A DNA stretch of 22,140 nt from Chara braunii (lineage: Eukaryota > Streptophyta > Charophyceae > Charales > Characeae). A program made the translations under genes and the position numbers. Below, one piece after another: positions 9,636 through 17,771 of this stretch. The stretch is taken from contig BFEA01000146.1 in assembly GCA_003427395.1 (NCBI GenBank), forward strand, positions 1,162,367-1,184,506. The letters are read 5' to 3'. The notes beneath the pieces are model-generated. The model did no database searches and was not told the origin of the DNA. It saw nothing but the letters and a program-made list of their open reading frames with translations. The stretch's first letter is position 1; each line of letters starts with the position of its first letter.

Positions 9636-10620
9636 GACGGGGATATATATGACAAGTGGGGTGAGCATATCGACCCCAGGACCCCGGGAGGAATAAGGCA
9701 AGAGGCTCTCCGGCGGGCAGCAGCGGGACCCTTAGCACCCCCGACAATGTTTAGGATGTGGCAGGAGAAGGAAGAGCCGACCGTAAGAGTCGAGGAGATT
9801 GTAGGGGATAGTGAAGAGGTCACTCAGCGACTAAAGACGGGGACTATAAAGGAGGAGCCAATAGTCGTCGAATCGGATGACGAGGGGCAGGAAGGCGAAG
9901 GAGAGCCGACCATAGTCCTCCTGGGGAGGATGGAAGATCTGCTGGAAAATGTGGGAAAGTACCAGCGGAAGTTGCAAGCTCTGTGTGAAGAAGCGTGAGA
10001 ATGGGAGGCCAATCTGCCTGAGGTCTTCCTCTATGACTCCGGACTTGAGCCTTCGCCAGGCCAACAGGGGTACCCAAGAGTGGCGACTGAAGGGATGGGC
10101 CCTAGGTCAGGTATGGCCTATAGACCCCCCACGTCGCATGGGAGGGTGCCACAGGCGGCTCGGACTAGGAGCCAAAACAAGGTCGGGCCTAGCCAAGAGC
10201 CCATTCAGGCACCCTCTCGAAAGGAGCCGGAGCCAGAACGCAGGAAAGAGGTGGTGGAGGTCCCGGAGGAAGAGGAAGAGGATGACGATAAAGAGGATGA
10301 GAGGCTCCGACAAAAGGAGGATCAGAGGGCGGAGCTGAGGGCCAAAAAGAGAGGAGCCCGGGAGGAGGTCGAGCCAAGCCTACCTGACAGTGTACGTAAG
10401 AGGAAGAAGTACGCGGTCCGGATGGAGGAAGGTTTTGATGTGGAACGGATGGTGGACAAGCTCCTGGAAGGCCATAATGACTTAATGAACCTGAAGGATA
10501 TCCTGGCGTCGGCGCCGAGGCTCCGTGGGGAGTTGAAAGGGCGACTCTCGCGAAGGCTTACGGTCCTGCCTAGAGAGGTGGAGTGGACTGAGGCAGGGAC
10601 AAGGATGAATTGGAAGTATG
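9636..10620 (+). pseudogene. Gag-protease linker, acidic and lysine-rich
   Basis: An open frame runs from the frameshift after the zinc knuckle to TGA at 9996, and the same frame resumes straight after it into the protease, so the TGA (probably from CGA) is a point mutation. The encoded region has no recognised domain: a stretch with repeated acidic residues (9770-9920), a leucine-containing segment before the stop that could be helical (MEDLLENVGKYQRKLQALC), then a Pro/Arg-rich part and a run of Glu/Asp/Lys (10255-10330) ending in a basic cluster RKRKK near 10390. Regions of this kind between nucleocapsid and protease are variable in Ty3/gypsy elements. The GTG at 10080 is not a convincing start. 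Confidence 0.6.
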
Positions 10621-11290
10621 TGGCGTGCGGGCAGGTGGATTTGGTGATAAGAAACCAGAAGTGTACTGGGATGGTAGACACGGGCGCAGAGATGAACATC
10701 ATCAGGGAGAAGGAGGCAGTGATGATAGGCATGGAGATCGACCACTCGGACCATGGTATGCTGCACGACGCTAACTGCAAGGCCGCCTTTTGCGGCACAG
10801 CGTCAAATGTGATTATAGAGATTGGGAAGGTGCGAGCCAGGACCTGCTTTTTCGTTATGCCTGATGTCGATCACCCCATCCTTCTGGGGCGGTCGTTCCT
10901 GTGCCGAACGAAAATGTTGATCTTCAACAAGCACGACGGAACAATGATCCTGCTCCTGTGCGACCCGACGTGTGGGAATTATGAAGTTATCACCTGCCGG
11001 AACATGGGACCGGGGAGCGGGAGGAATAGGCCCAATCTAGGCTCGTTCACCTTTGAGGAGTCAGAGAACGAGCAGAGACGGCTCTGGGAAGTGCCCGAGG
11101 AGGAGGATAAGGCTGAGGTGCTGAGACTGAGCCTCACAGATGTGAATAAGGCCATGGAGGTGGTGTCGGCTCATGACATGGCGGATCCGGAGGCCATTAA
11201 GGCATTGAGGGAGCAGGTTTTGGAGAACCCTCAAGTGGGAGAGGTGGAGTTGGTGTATCGGTTTCCAGGAGGGGGAGGAGGCCCTGCAAT
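10621..11290 (+). CDS. Aspartic protease domain (retropepsin-like)
   Basis: Cleaves the polyprotein into particle proteins. The catalytic motif is D-T-G-A at 10677-10688 inside MVDTGAEMNII, with the second hallmark ILLGRSFL at 10878-10901 (hydrophobic-hydrophobic-G before the C-terminal helix). Spacing of about 65 residues between the two fits a monomer of a dimeric retropepsin. Both motifs appear intact. The frame remains open to TAG 11367-11369, but similarity to the usual protease-RT junction switches to another frame at about 11275-11300 in a glycine-rich stretch, so the last 25 codons of the open frame are out of register. The segment after the protease (11040-11260) is acidic and has no recognised domain. 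Confidence 0.88.
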
Positions 11291-11299
11291 GGCCCAGGC

Positions 11300-12322
11300 C
11301 CGAACGACAAGTCGACCTTTTTTAGGGGAGGGCTTAAGCAGGGCTCCCAAAGGCGGTACAAGACCGTAGATAAGAAGTGCCGCCCAGTTCCCGTGCTCGT
11401 CACGGAGGATGAGGAAGCCTACTACGAGCGGGAACGAGGATTGATACGGTGTATGCGGGAGCACGCGTTGGCCGTGCCGTGCCGTATCAACGACGAGAAT
11501 GAGGGGAAGTTGATAATCGGGAAGCCCAACTTCCTGTCGCCCCAGGAAAGAGCGTTGATGCTGGGGATGATGAAGGAAAGGCACCGCGCGTATGCTTTCA
11601 ATAATGATGAGCGTAGGAGGCTGGATGTGGACAAGATCCTGATGATACGAATCCACACCGTTCTGCACGAGCCATGGAATTTAAGGGGCGCGCGGTACCC
11701 CAATCTGGACGAGGAAAAGATGGTGGTGGACTACCTGGACGGCAAGATGCGGATGCATGTGGCCGATTATTCCAGTGGGCCGTACGCGTCGCCTTGGTTT
11801 TGTTTTATTAAACCAAATGGGACGCTAAGGTGGGTGCAAGACTTGCAACGGCTAAATGCGGTGATAGTGCGGGACGCAGGAGGATTGCCGAACGCGGACG
11901 CATTGTCAGAATCGTGCGCAGGGAGGCCTATAATTTCGCTTATAGACCTCTACTCGGGGTATGACCAATTCCCTGTATACCAGCCAGATAGGCCCGTAAC
12001 GGCAATGCACACTCCCAAAGGGCTGATTCATATGAACGTGGCGCCTCAAGGTTGGACGAATGCAGTGGCGATGGTGCAAAGGCATATGATCAGAGTCATG
12101 CAGACGGTCAGCCCACATATCACTCAGCCATATATCGATGACCTGCCGGTCAAAGGTCCGAAGGAGAAGGAGGAAGATGAAGTGATGCCCAGTGTACGGC
12201 GCTTTGTCTGGAAGCATATCCAAGACATCGATCAGGTTCTGGGGTTATTGGAGGAACATAACCTGACGGCGAGCGGCCCCAAGTCGAAACATTGTATGAG
12301 GGAGGCCACGATTCTAGCATGA
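11300..12322 (+). CDS. Reverse transcriptase, fingers and palm
   Basis: RNA-dependent DNA polymerase. The correct frame already reads through at about 11300 (a KQGSQRRYKTVDKK segment, then the conserved CRPVPV before the palm), although the first GTG is at 11393. Catalytic aspartates are all present: D in SLIDLYSGYDQF (11945) and the pair in YIDD (12131-12142). Other RT blocks visible are PYASPWFCFIKPNGTLRWVQD and MHTPKGLIHMNVAPQGWTNA. The metal-binding motif is YIDD, not the YVDD or YLDD most common in the family. The frame ends at TGA 12320, where a deletion or frameshift removes the expected residues; the polymerase continues in another frame from 12327. Confidence 0.92.
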   Translation, partial: PNDKSTFFRGGLKQGSQRRYKTVDKKCRPVPVLVTEDEEAYYERERGLIRCMREHALAVPCRINDENEGKLIIGKPNFLSPQERALMLGMMKERHRAYAFNNDERRRLDVDKILMIRIHTVLHEPWNLRGARYPNLDEEKMVVDYLDGKMRMHVADYSSGPYASPWFCFIKPNGTLRWVQDLQRLNAVIVRDAGGLPNADALSESCAGRPIISLIDLYSGYDQFPVYQPDRPVTAMHTPKGLIHMNVAPQGWTNAVAMVQRHMIRVMQTVSPHITQPYIDDLPVKGPKEKEEDEVMPSVRRFVWKHIQDIDQVLGLLEEHNLTASGPKSKHCMREATILA

Positions 12323-12326
12323 GAGT

Positions 12327-12580
12327 GGGCGGAGGCCTGACGTAAAGAAGACAGATAAGATTCTTGAGTGGCCAATGCCCTTCCGCTGGATAACGGATGT
12401 GAGGAGCTTCCTTGGGACGTGCGGATTTTGGAGGAGCTTCGTAAAGGACTTTGCCACGAAGATGGAGCATTTAAGGAAGTTGGTGCGCCGGGATCAAGAA
12501 TGGGTCTGGGGCGAAGACCAGGAAGAGGCTGTCGGTAGGATGAAGGGAGAGTTTAAGGAAGGAGGCTTGGTATTGGGAGC
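12327..12580 (+). pseudogene. RT thumb/connection segment in a shifted frame
   Basis: The reading frame from 12327 carries on directly where the RT frame stops, with the Ty3-type block DVRSFLGTCGFWRSFVKDFA that follows the palm and the later tryptophan-rich WVWGEDQEEA. These belong to the thumb and connection between RT and RNase H. A second frameshift near 12575-12600 returns to the frame of RNase H. The open frame continues to 12659 but is out of register after about 12580. The short run of A (12602-12608) close to the second break is a plausible site for an indel or a sequencing error. Confidence 0.8.
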
Positions 12581-12985
12581 GCCAACTATGAGGTCACGGA
12601 GGAAAAAACATTCGTCATTGAGACGGACGCTAGGCCAACTGCCTTGGGAGGGGTCCTGATTCAGGCAGATACTGAGGGGAAGGAGAGGCCGCTAAGATTC
12701 GAAAGTCGTACCCTCAATACAACTGAGAGGAACTACTCTCAGTTCAAAAAGGAGACGCTGGCGGTACTTCATTGCCTAAGGACCTTCCGGAACTATGTTT
12801 TTGGCAGGAGGCTCATCTTGAGGGTGGACCCTACTGCACTGGCGTGTTCCCTGAAGAATTATACTCCATCTGACCCAACCGTCGCAAGATGGTTGACCTT
12901 TAATTTCGAGTTGGAAAGGATCCCAGGGAACAAGAACAGGGCAGATGGGTTAAGCCGCATCAACTGGGACGGATCGGACGAGGAA
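12581..12985 (+). CDS. RNase H domain
   Basis: Removes RNA from the RNA:DNA hybrid during reverse transcription. All four acidic positions expected in the DEDD set are seen: D in FVIETDARPTALGG (12626), E in FKKETLAVLHCL (12752), D in LRVDPTALACS (12827) and D in NRADGLSR (12944). The blocks ERNYSQFKKETLAV and WLTFNFELERIPG are typical of the Ty3 RNase H. There is no ATG at the domain start; translation would come from the upstream RT frame, now lost by frameshift. The frame is the same as that of integrase, with no stop between. Confidence 0.9.
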
Positions 12986-13514
12986 TCGATAGAAGACACA
13001 CCGCCAGTTGATGGGTTTCTGGATCAAAAGGAGGACGTTCGCCTGCACATAAACGAATGGTCCTTGCGAGTGCCCAGTTGTGTCAGCCACCCCATATGGT
13101 TGGCAACAAAGGGGTACGAGCAGAAGGAAGGGTTAGTCCTCAAACCCTTTCAGGAGGAGGATCCGTGGGGAAGTAAGGATGTTGGTTGGATGATGAAGTT
13201 GGCGTTGGCAGGTACGCACAATCTGGTGGAGGAAGTGAGGACAATAGAGGAAGGCCCCGCTCAGGTAGAGGAGCATGAGCAGCTAATGGGAGGGATGTAC
13301 CTGCTCACCAATACGCTCCTGCAGGGAGACTTCGATCGGAAGGGCTCATTCAGTCAAGAGGAGGATGAGATTCTGGTTCCTGAAAGCCTAGATGACGAAT
13401 TCGAGGAAGGAGAAATCAAGGAGGCGTTTCGGGCGGAGGAGTACGATGGGATCTACATGGAATTGGGGTTGCTCCTATCATGTGAGATGAGGGATAGAGA
13501 TGCAAGTGCCAAGG
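12986..13514 (+). CDS. Acidic spacer between RNase H and integrase
   Basis: About 175 codons in the same open frame join RNase H to integrase. The composition is acidic (DGSDEESIED, SQEEDEILVPESLDDEFEEGE) with a few hydrophobic patches and no recognised domain. In many Ty3/gypsy elements the integrase zinc domain starts much closer to RNase H. Part of it may be a diverged extension of the integrase N-terminus, because the final block (HLYVVRDGHLFIKR, from about 13527) is the usual lead-in. No catalytic motif seen. Confidence 0.6.
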
Positions 13515-14689
13515 CACAGAAGATGAGGCACCTCTATGTGGTAAGGGACGGCCACTTGTTTATAAAGCGGCAGGTCGGGAACCCCAGGAGGATCGTATGT
13601 GGGAGAGACCGACAAATTGATATCATAGCGGCCCTACACGATGGTATAGCAGGGGGGCACAGAGGGGTAAGTGCCACATGCGCGAAGATAAGCGAGCTCT
13701 ACCATTGGGACGGGATGCTGACGATGGTTATCAAATACTGCCGGTCCTGTATACCTTGTCAAGAGAGGTCAACGCAAAGGCCTGGAGAACCCCTACATCC
13801 AAGGTTAGAAAGGGAAGTGGGTGCGGTCGTACACCTGGACCTGTTATTCATGCCAGCAAGGGAGAATGGGTGTAACTACATCTTCGATGCATGGGATAAC
13901 CTTACTGGGTTTGTGGACGGACGAGCTATCCGAACGAAGACAGACCCGGTTTTGGCGAACTGCATCGAGGAGTATTACCTACGACACCCTTTCGTCAGGG
14001 AGTTCGTGATGGATCGACGATCAGAGTTTACCTGCAATGAGGTGAAGACGTTGCTTGCAGGGTATGGCGTAGTGGCCAACTATACTACGGCCGCACACCC
14101 TCAAGGGAACGCTCCTGTGGAGAGAGGGCACAGTACCATCACGAATCTCCTGGCTAAGTGGACAGAGGGCAAGCCTGGTCAGTGGCCGAAGTTCCTACGC
14201 ACAACTTTCTTCGTGGAGAATGTTACGGTAAAAAAGACTACCAAGTACGCGCCAGCCACGCTATGGTATGTGAGGCATGCCACCTTTCCCATATAAAGTT
14301 TTACGAAGACATGGAGGCGCAAGGACTTGGAGGTAAACCTGTCTTTCGAAGAACTGCTCGATATTCGGGCATGGCAAGTGGGGGCGGCCGAAGAAAGATT
14401 GCGAGAGGCCGCTGGTCAGGTGGAAAGGAGTCGCATGGAAGATAAGATGAGGTGGGACTAGATGGCGCGAGTAAGAAAGGAGTCATTGGCAGTAGGGGAT
14501 GTCGTATTATTATATGACTCCTCTTTGGAAAAGCAATGGTCGAGGAAGCTTGACAAGAGACGGTTGGGCCCCTATAAAATATTGCAATGCGGCGAATTTG
14601 GGGCCTATCAGATCGAGGAGCTGGACGGGACGGGCTGGCAGGATTGGGTATCAGGGACCAGGCTGAAGAAATTCGTGGCCAAGGAATAG
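13515..14689 (+). pseudogene. Integrase with HHCC, DD35E and GPY/F modules, two stops
   Basis: Inserts the DNA copy into the host genome. Zinc-binding N-terminus: His at 13637 and 13658, cysteines at 13739, 13748 and 13757 in YCRSCIPCQ. Catalytic core: Asp 13838 (VHLDLLFMP), Asp 14012 (FVMDRRSEF) and Glu 14120 (APVERGH), with exactly 35 residues between the second Asp and the Glu. The usual glycine after that Asp-Arg is Arg here. The C-terminus has the GPY/F motif RRLGPYKI near 14560-14580. Two in-frame stops, TAA 14294 and TAG 14459, cut the frame after the core, yet recognisable sequence continues in frame on both sides, so they are point mutations and not the native end. The native end is TAG 14687. 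No chromodomain is visible. Confidence 0.9.
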
Positions 14690-14810
14690 GTAAAGAACTC
14701 TACCTTTCTCAGAGTAGACTGGTCCTTGAGGTATCGCATGTTATGGTCAGGACAGGTGAGGGAGTAGAGAAAGGCATGTGTGTTGTCATAAAAACTTGAT
14801 GAACCGAGGG

Positions 14811-14856
14811 CTAACCTTGTTGTGTGCCTGCTTGCTTTCTCTCGCCTGTTGTGCAG
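14811..14856 (+). promoter_or_regulatory. Candidate branch point and 3' splice site before the second gag-like gene
   Basis: CTAAC at 14811-14815 matches the branch-point consensus CTRAY and is followed by a pyrimidine-rich tract (cttgctttctctcgcctgtt) and GTGCAG at 14851-14856. Branch A to AG distance is 42 bases. The AG is 22 bases before the ATG at 14879. Located between the end of integrase and the second gag-like gene, it would allow that gene to be translated from a spliced subgenomic RNA, as retroviral env is. A suitable donor, GAG|GTAAGT, exists at 7598. Motif-based only. Confidence 0.5.
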
Positions 14857-14964
14857 GTCTGACTTTCCGAAGACAGCCATGCAGAGGGGCGGGAGGGGCG
14901 CGCGGCCACGACAGGGGCCTCAGGGAGCATCAGGAGGACTGACTCGCGCAGAACAGTTGGGAGG

Positions 14965-15505
14965 GAGTCTACTCCTATCTTCGACGACGGTAACATAGAG
15001 CTTTTTCTGGACTCCTACCAGACACATGCGACACGGGAGGGTTGGTCTACCTTGGAAGAGGATACGGCACCTGAGGGGAGTCGGGTGCTTCGAGGAGCCT
15101 ATTGCGCACATTCGAGAGGAGGCGTTGACATGGCAGGATGTGGAGGCGAGGATGCAGATGCTGAGGGCTTCGCCGATGGGACCGGATGGATTGCGTATTC
15201 GATTGGAGGAACGCAATGCGGAGGAGTTTATCCCGGCCTATGAGCAGTATATGCGCGACCAGGGGACTGGGCAGGAGGAGTGGATGCAGATGTTGCCCCT
15301 CTAGACGCGGAGGGCGGAGAGATCGTTGGCGAAGCAGATCCGGGATAGGGCACGCGACTGGGAGGACTGCCAGGCCCAGTTGAGACAGGCATTTCGACGA
15401 CTGGAGCCCGAGAGACCAGAGCCCAGGGTGGAGAGACGATAGAGGAGTAAGAGGCCACGGGGCCCAGAGGCGAGAGGGGCCACTACGACCAGAGGGGGCC
15501 GAAAG
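14965..15505 (+). pseudogene. Capsid-like (Retrotrans_gag-type) domain of the second gag
   Basis: The first part, in one frame (IFDDGNIELFLDSYQTHA, from 14974), is followed after a frameshift near 15055 by RGVGCFEEPIAHIREEALTW and AEEFIPAYEQYMRDQG. Then come a tryptophan-containing segment and ARDWEDCQAQLRQAFRR (15345-15400). The pattern of an aromatic-rich helix, a central W, and a final W-x-(8-12)-F helix is that of the retrotransposon gag capsid family (Pfam Retrotrans_gag), by my reading. Stops TAG 15302 and TAG 15440 interrupt it in frame. The capsid would be expected to drive assembly. Its coexistence with the 5' gag suggests either mixed particles or a separate role. Confidence 0.7.
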
Positions 15506-15508
15506 GCC

Positions 15509-16204
15509 TTGGCACAGCGAGATGGGCCAGCAGAGGCCGCCCAGGTGGTGGAGCCAGTTCAGGCCGCGGGGCCAGCTCAGGCGGTGGAGCTACCCCCTAC
15601 CTATGGACTCGAGCAGGTGGAGTTTCACCGAATCACGGGCAGTGATCTACGGGGCCCGTCGCTGACGTTACCAGAGGGGGGAGAGACAGTGTCGTTGAGG
15701 ATGCCGCTCGACAGGTTGGAGGCTCATCTCGACGCGTCTCAGTGGGGGGCGTCACAGCTGGAAGCGGACGAGAGTGGACCGGCACGGTATGAGCCAGTAG
15801 AGGATGAGCCAGAGGAGGAACCACATGAGCCGGGGCCAGAGACGGGGTCTCGCGAACCCGAGGAGTCGCAGACTGAGGGGGTTATCACTGTTGAAAATGA
15901 TACCCCTCCTCCTGCCCCGATTCCGGAACAGGCACGGCAGTATTGGCCTGAAGGAATTCCTGAGCCGGACAGCGAGGAAATGTTGGGGCCTCCATCGGAA
16001 ACTACTATGCCACCTCCGACGCAGGCGGAGCCAGAGGAGGGCGAGAGAGCGAGGACACCTACTACTATGGTACCACATCTAACTGAGCCTACAGGTGAAC
16101 GCATGGATGTGGAGGTGCCGACACCCGGGGAGCCTCCGCCAAGGCCTCCACCCACAGAGGAGGGGAGTAGTGAGAGAGACCCACTCACTACGAGAGACCC
16201 ATGA
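15509..16204 (+). pseudogene. Acidic, proline-rich linker of the second gag
   Basis: An open frame of 231 codons continues the capsid frame. It is low in hydrophobic residues and dominated by Glu, Pro, Gly and Thr (EPVEDEPEEEPHEPGPE, TPGEPPPRPPPTEEG), so it is probably disordered. One more ordered patch is seen near the beginning (YGLEQVEFHRITGSDLRG). The TTG at 15509 is not a real start; it is simply the region after the stop at 15440. The frame ends in TGA 16202, and the following coiled coil is in another frame, so there is a frameshift close to 16200. Confidence 0.65.
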
Positions 16205-17201
16205 GATGCGGGCAAGGAGGCCATCAGGGGAGACGAAAGAAGAAAAGCGCGCGAGGGTACAGGTACGCCTCGAGGAGTTATACCAGGAAAAACTCAGGAT
16301 GGAGGCCGCAGGAGAAGCGCCAAAGCCGCCAATTGACCTTCCGACGAGCGAGCAGAGGATTAGCGAGGCTTGGGCCAGCTATGAGGGTGAGAGAGATGCT
16401 GCTCGCCTGAGGTTACGGGAGGCAGGACAGGAGAATGTGAGGGTGGGCGAGGCACAAGAAACAGAGGACTTGGGATTTTCAGCCGCCAGGATGGAGATTG
16501 AGCGTGCAGATAAGAGGATAGGTGAGGTGGCGGTCTCGTCCTTCCAACGATACTCCATGCTCAGCGATGAGTTGGCGACCTCGAGGTTAGAAGTGGGACA
16601 GTTGTCCACCCAACTAGCAGAAGAGAGGGCAGAGAACCAGGCGTGGAGGACCCGCATGGAAGCCAAGGAGGCGGAGTGGGAGAAGAGGCTTCAGGACATG
16701 GCGGCGATGGTAGAGAGGCTCTCGGCCACTACGGTGGTCGACTGGACGGAGCAGAGCCGGTATGGTATTCAGGGGAAGGAGGTACAGGGGCTCTTTGGCC
16801 AGGAAGGAACGACGGAGACGCCACAACAGGAGGGAATGGGGAAGGTATTCCTGGACCCAACAGAGGCGGCAGCACGGCGGGAGACCGAGGAGGGGAGGTT
16901 CAGCTTCAGGACGCCCACAGAGTCGGCCTCGCAACAGGCCACCCCTATGACGATTGAGATCCCTGAGGGCGAGCTGGCGCAGGGACCCCAACCTCCAGTA
17001 AAGGAAGGGGGCCCCATAGAGGAGTCCCCTACGATCCTTTTGGAGGTGCAGGAGGGTGCCCTTACGGGAGCAGCAGCATCCACTGAGCCGGAGGCAATGG
17101 GGGGAGAGGCGTCTCGACTGGATGAGTTAGTGGCAGCTATGGAGCTGGACATGCCGTCAGGAGAGCCTCAGAGACAGGAGACCTCAGAGCGTGTACCATA
17201 G
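16200..17201 (+). pseudogene. Coiled-coil region of the second gag
   Basis: Reading in the shifted frame from about 16200, the protein becomes Glu/Arg/Lys/Ala/Leu-rich with heptad-like spacing of hydrophobic residues, strongest in 16225-16310 (RVQVRLEELYQEKLRMEA) and 16480-16730 (SDELATSRLEVGQLSTQL, AENQAWRTRMEAKEAEWEKR). It would form a long coiled coil, likely for oligomerisation. After 16740 the composition turns into Gly/Pro/Glu/Thr-rich, probably disordered sequence. The frame is closed by TAG 17199, but the same frame continues across it and two more stops into the zinc knuckle. Confidence 0.65.
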
Positions 17202-17771
17202 ATAGGGGAGCTGAGGACGCAGTTAGGCTCTTGGGCTACTAGAGCCGACTCAGGAGAGCACAACTAAGAGCAGCAATAGGAAGTTATGAGCGAGTCAGCG
17301 ACTGTCGTGACTCCCCAGCCTTCTGACCTACATAGGGACGAGGGGGCAAGTGCGATGGAAGGAGTCCGCGGGGGTAGGCCACTGAGATTGGACACTCCAG
17401 CGTACCGACCCGAGGGAGGTGAGGCGCTAGCAGGGCCGAGTACCCAGATGATGGAGGCGGGGCCGGCAAAGTCATGGAGTATGCCCCAGAGTCATGAGAT
17501 GAACAGGGAAACTAGCAAGACGCCGTCGTTGCCTGAGTCCGAGAAGAAAAAGAGGAGGTGTCGAGGGAGATCAGACGATCAGTGCTTCTTCTGCAAGGAC
17601 GGCGTACATAGAGCTCTTGAATGCCCGAAGTTCCTCAAGGATAAGGCGGCCGGGAGAGTAACAGAGAGTGGTGGAAGAATGTATGACAGGCAGGGACGAG
17701 TGGTAGAGAGGGCTCCAGATGGGGGTAGGGCACAGTTATACAGACAGAACCAGGAGGCTTTGAGTGAGTAG
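17202..17771 (+). pseudogene. C-terminal CCHC zinc-knuckle part of the second gag
   Basis: In the same frame as the coiled coil, separated by TAG 17199, TAA 17265 and TAG 17277. From ATG 17286 it is open for 161 codons. A basic patch EKKKRRCRGRS precedes an intact knuckle, Cys 17583, Cys 17592, His 17607, Cys 17622 (CX2CX4HX4C: CFFCKDGVHRALEC), followed by a conserved-looking basic tail (FLKDKAAGRV, RMYDRQGRVV) and TAG/TGA-type termination at 17769-17771. Nucleocapsid knuckles bind genomic RNA, so this module has the nucleic-acid binding part that the 5' gag has partly lost. The internal ATG could allow separate translation, but the upstream in-frame similarity favours one protein. Confidence 0.8.

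Larger units (their letters stand above)
8198..14689 (+). pseudogene. gag-pol polyprotein, broken
   Basis: Gag, protease, RT, RNase H and integrase follow each other without a start codon context between them, and homologous-looking sequence continues across each break, so this was probably one long polyprotein frame. Disruptions seen: stop TAA at 8324; frameshift near 9130-9240; stop TGA at 9436; frameshift near 9615-9640; stop TGA at 9996; frameshifts near 11275-11300, 12318-12330 and 12575-12600; stop TAA at 14294; stop TAG at 14459. Several stops are single-base changes from CGA or a sense codon. It cannot be told from this sequence whether the original gag-pol boundary used readthrough, frameshifting or simple fusion. 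Isolated N bases elsewhere mean that some of the indels could be assembly errors. Confidence 0.85.
14879..17771 (+). pseudogene. Second Gag-like gene downstream of pol, broken
   Basis: About 960 codons originally, on the same strand as pol and separated from it by 189 bases. Order: short Gly/Arg-rich N-terminus from ATG 14879, a capsid-like domain, acidic proline-rich linker, long coiled coil, and a C-terminal CCHC zinc knuckle. That is a full Gag architecture, although the element already has a gag at its 5' end, and the two capsid regions do not look alike by eye. Disruptions: frameshifts near 14960-14970, 15050-15060 and 16200; stops TAG 15302, TAG 15440, TAG 17199, TAA 17265 and TAG 17277, most explainable as CAG or CAA to stop. 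Similar proteins are, as I recall, common in Chara. It could also be viewed as an additional ORF of unknown role, since envelope features (signal peptide, transmembrane segment) are absent. Confidence 0.75.

Noticed and set aside
11231-11668. Minus-strand open frame opposite the protease-RT junction
   Set aside because: Antisense shadow of conserved RT sequence, with no domain of its own.
16614-16991. Minus-strand open frames opposite the second gag (also 15739-16224 and 16769-17152)
   Set aside because: They are antisense shadows of the acidic and coiled-coil coding region, rich in Ser, Leu and Pro, as expected from complementing Glu and Arg codons.
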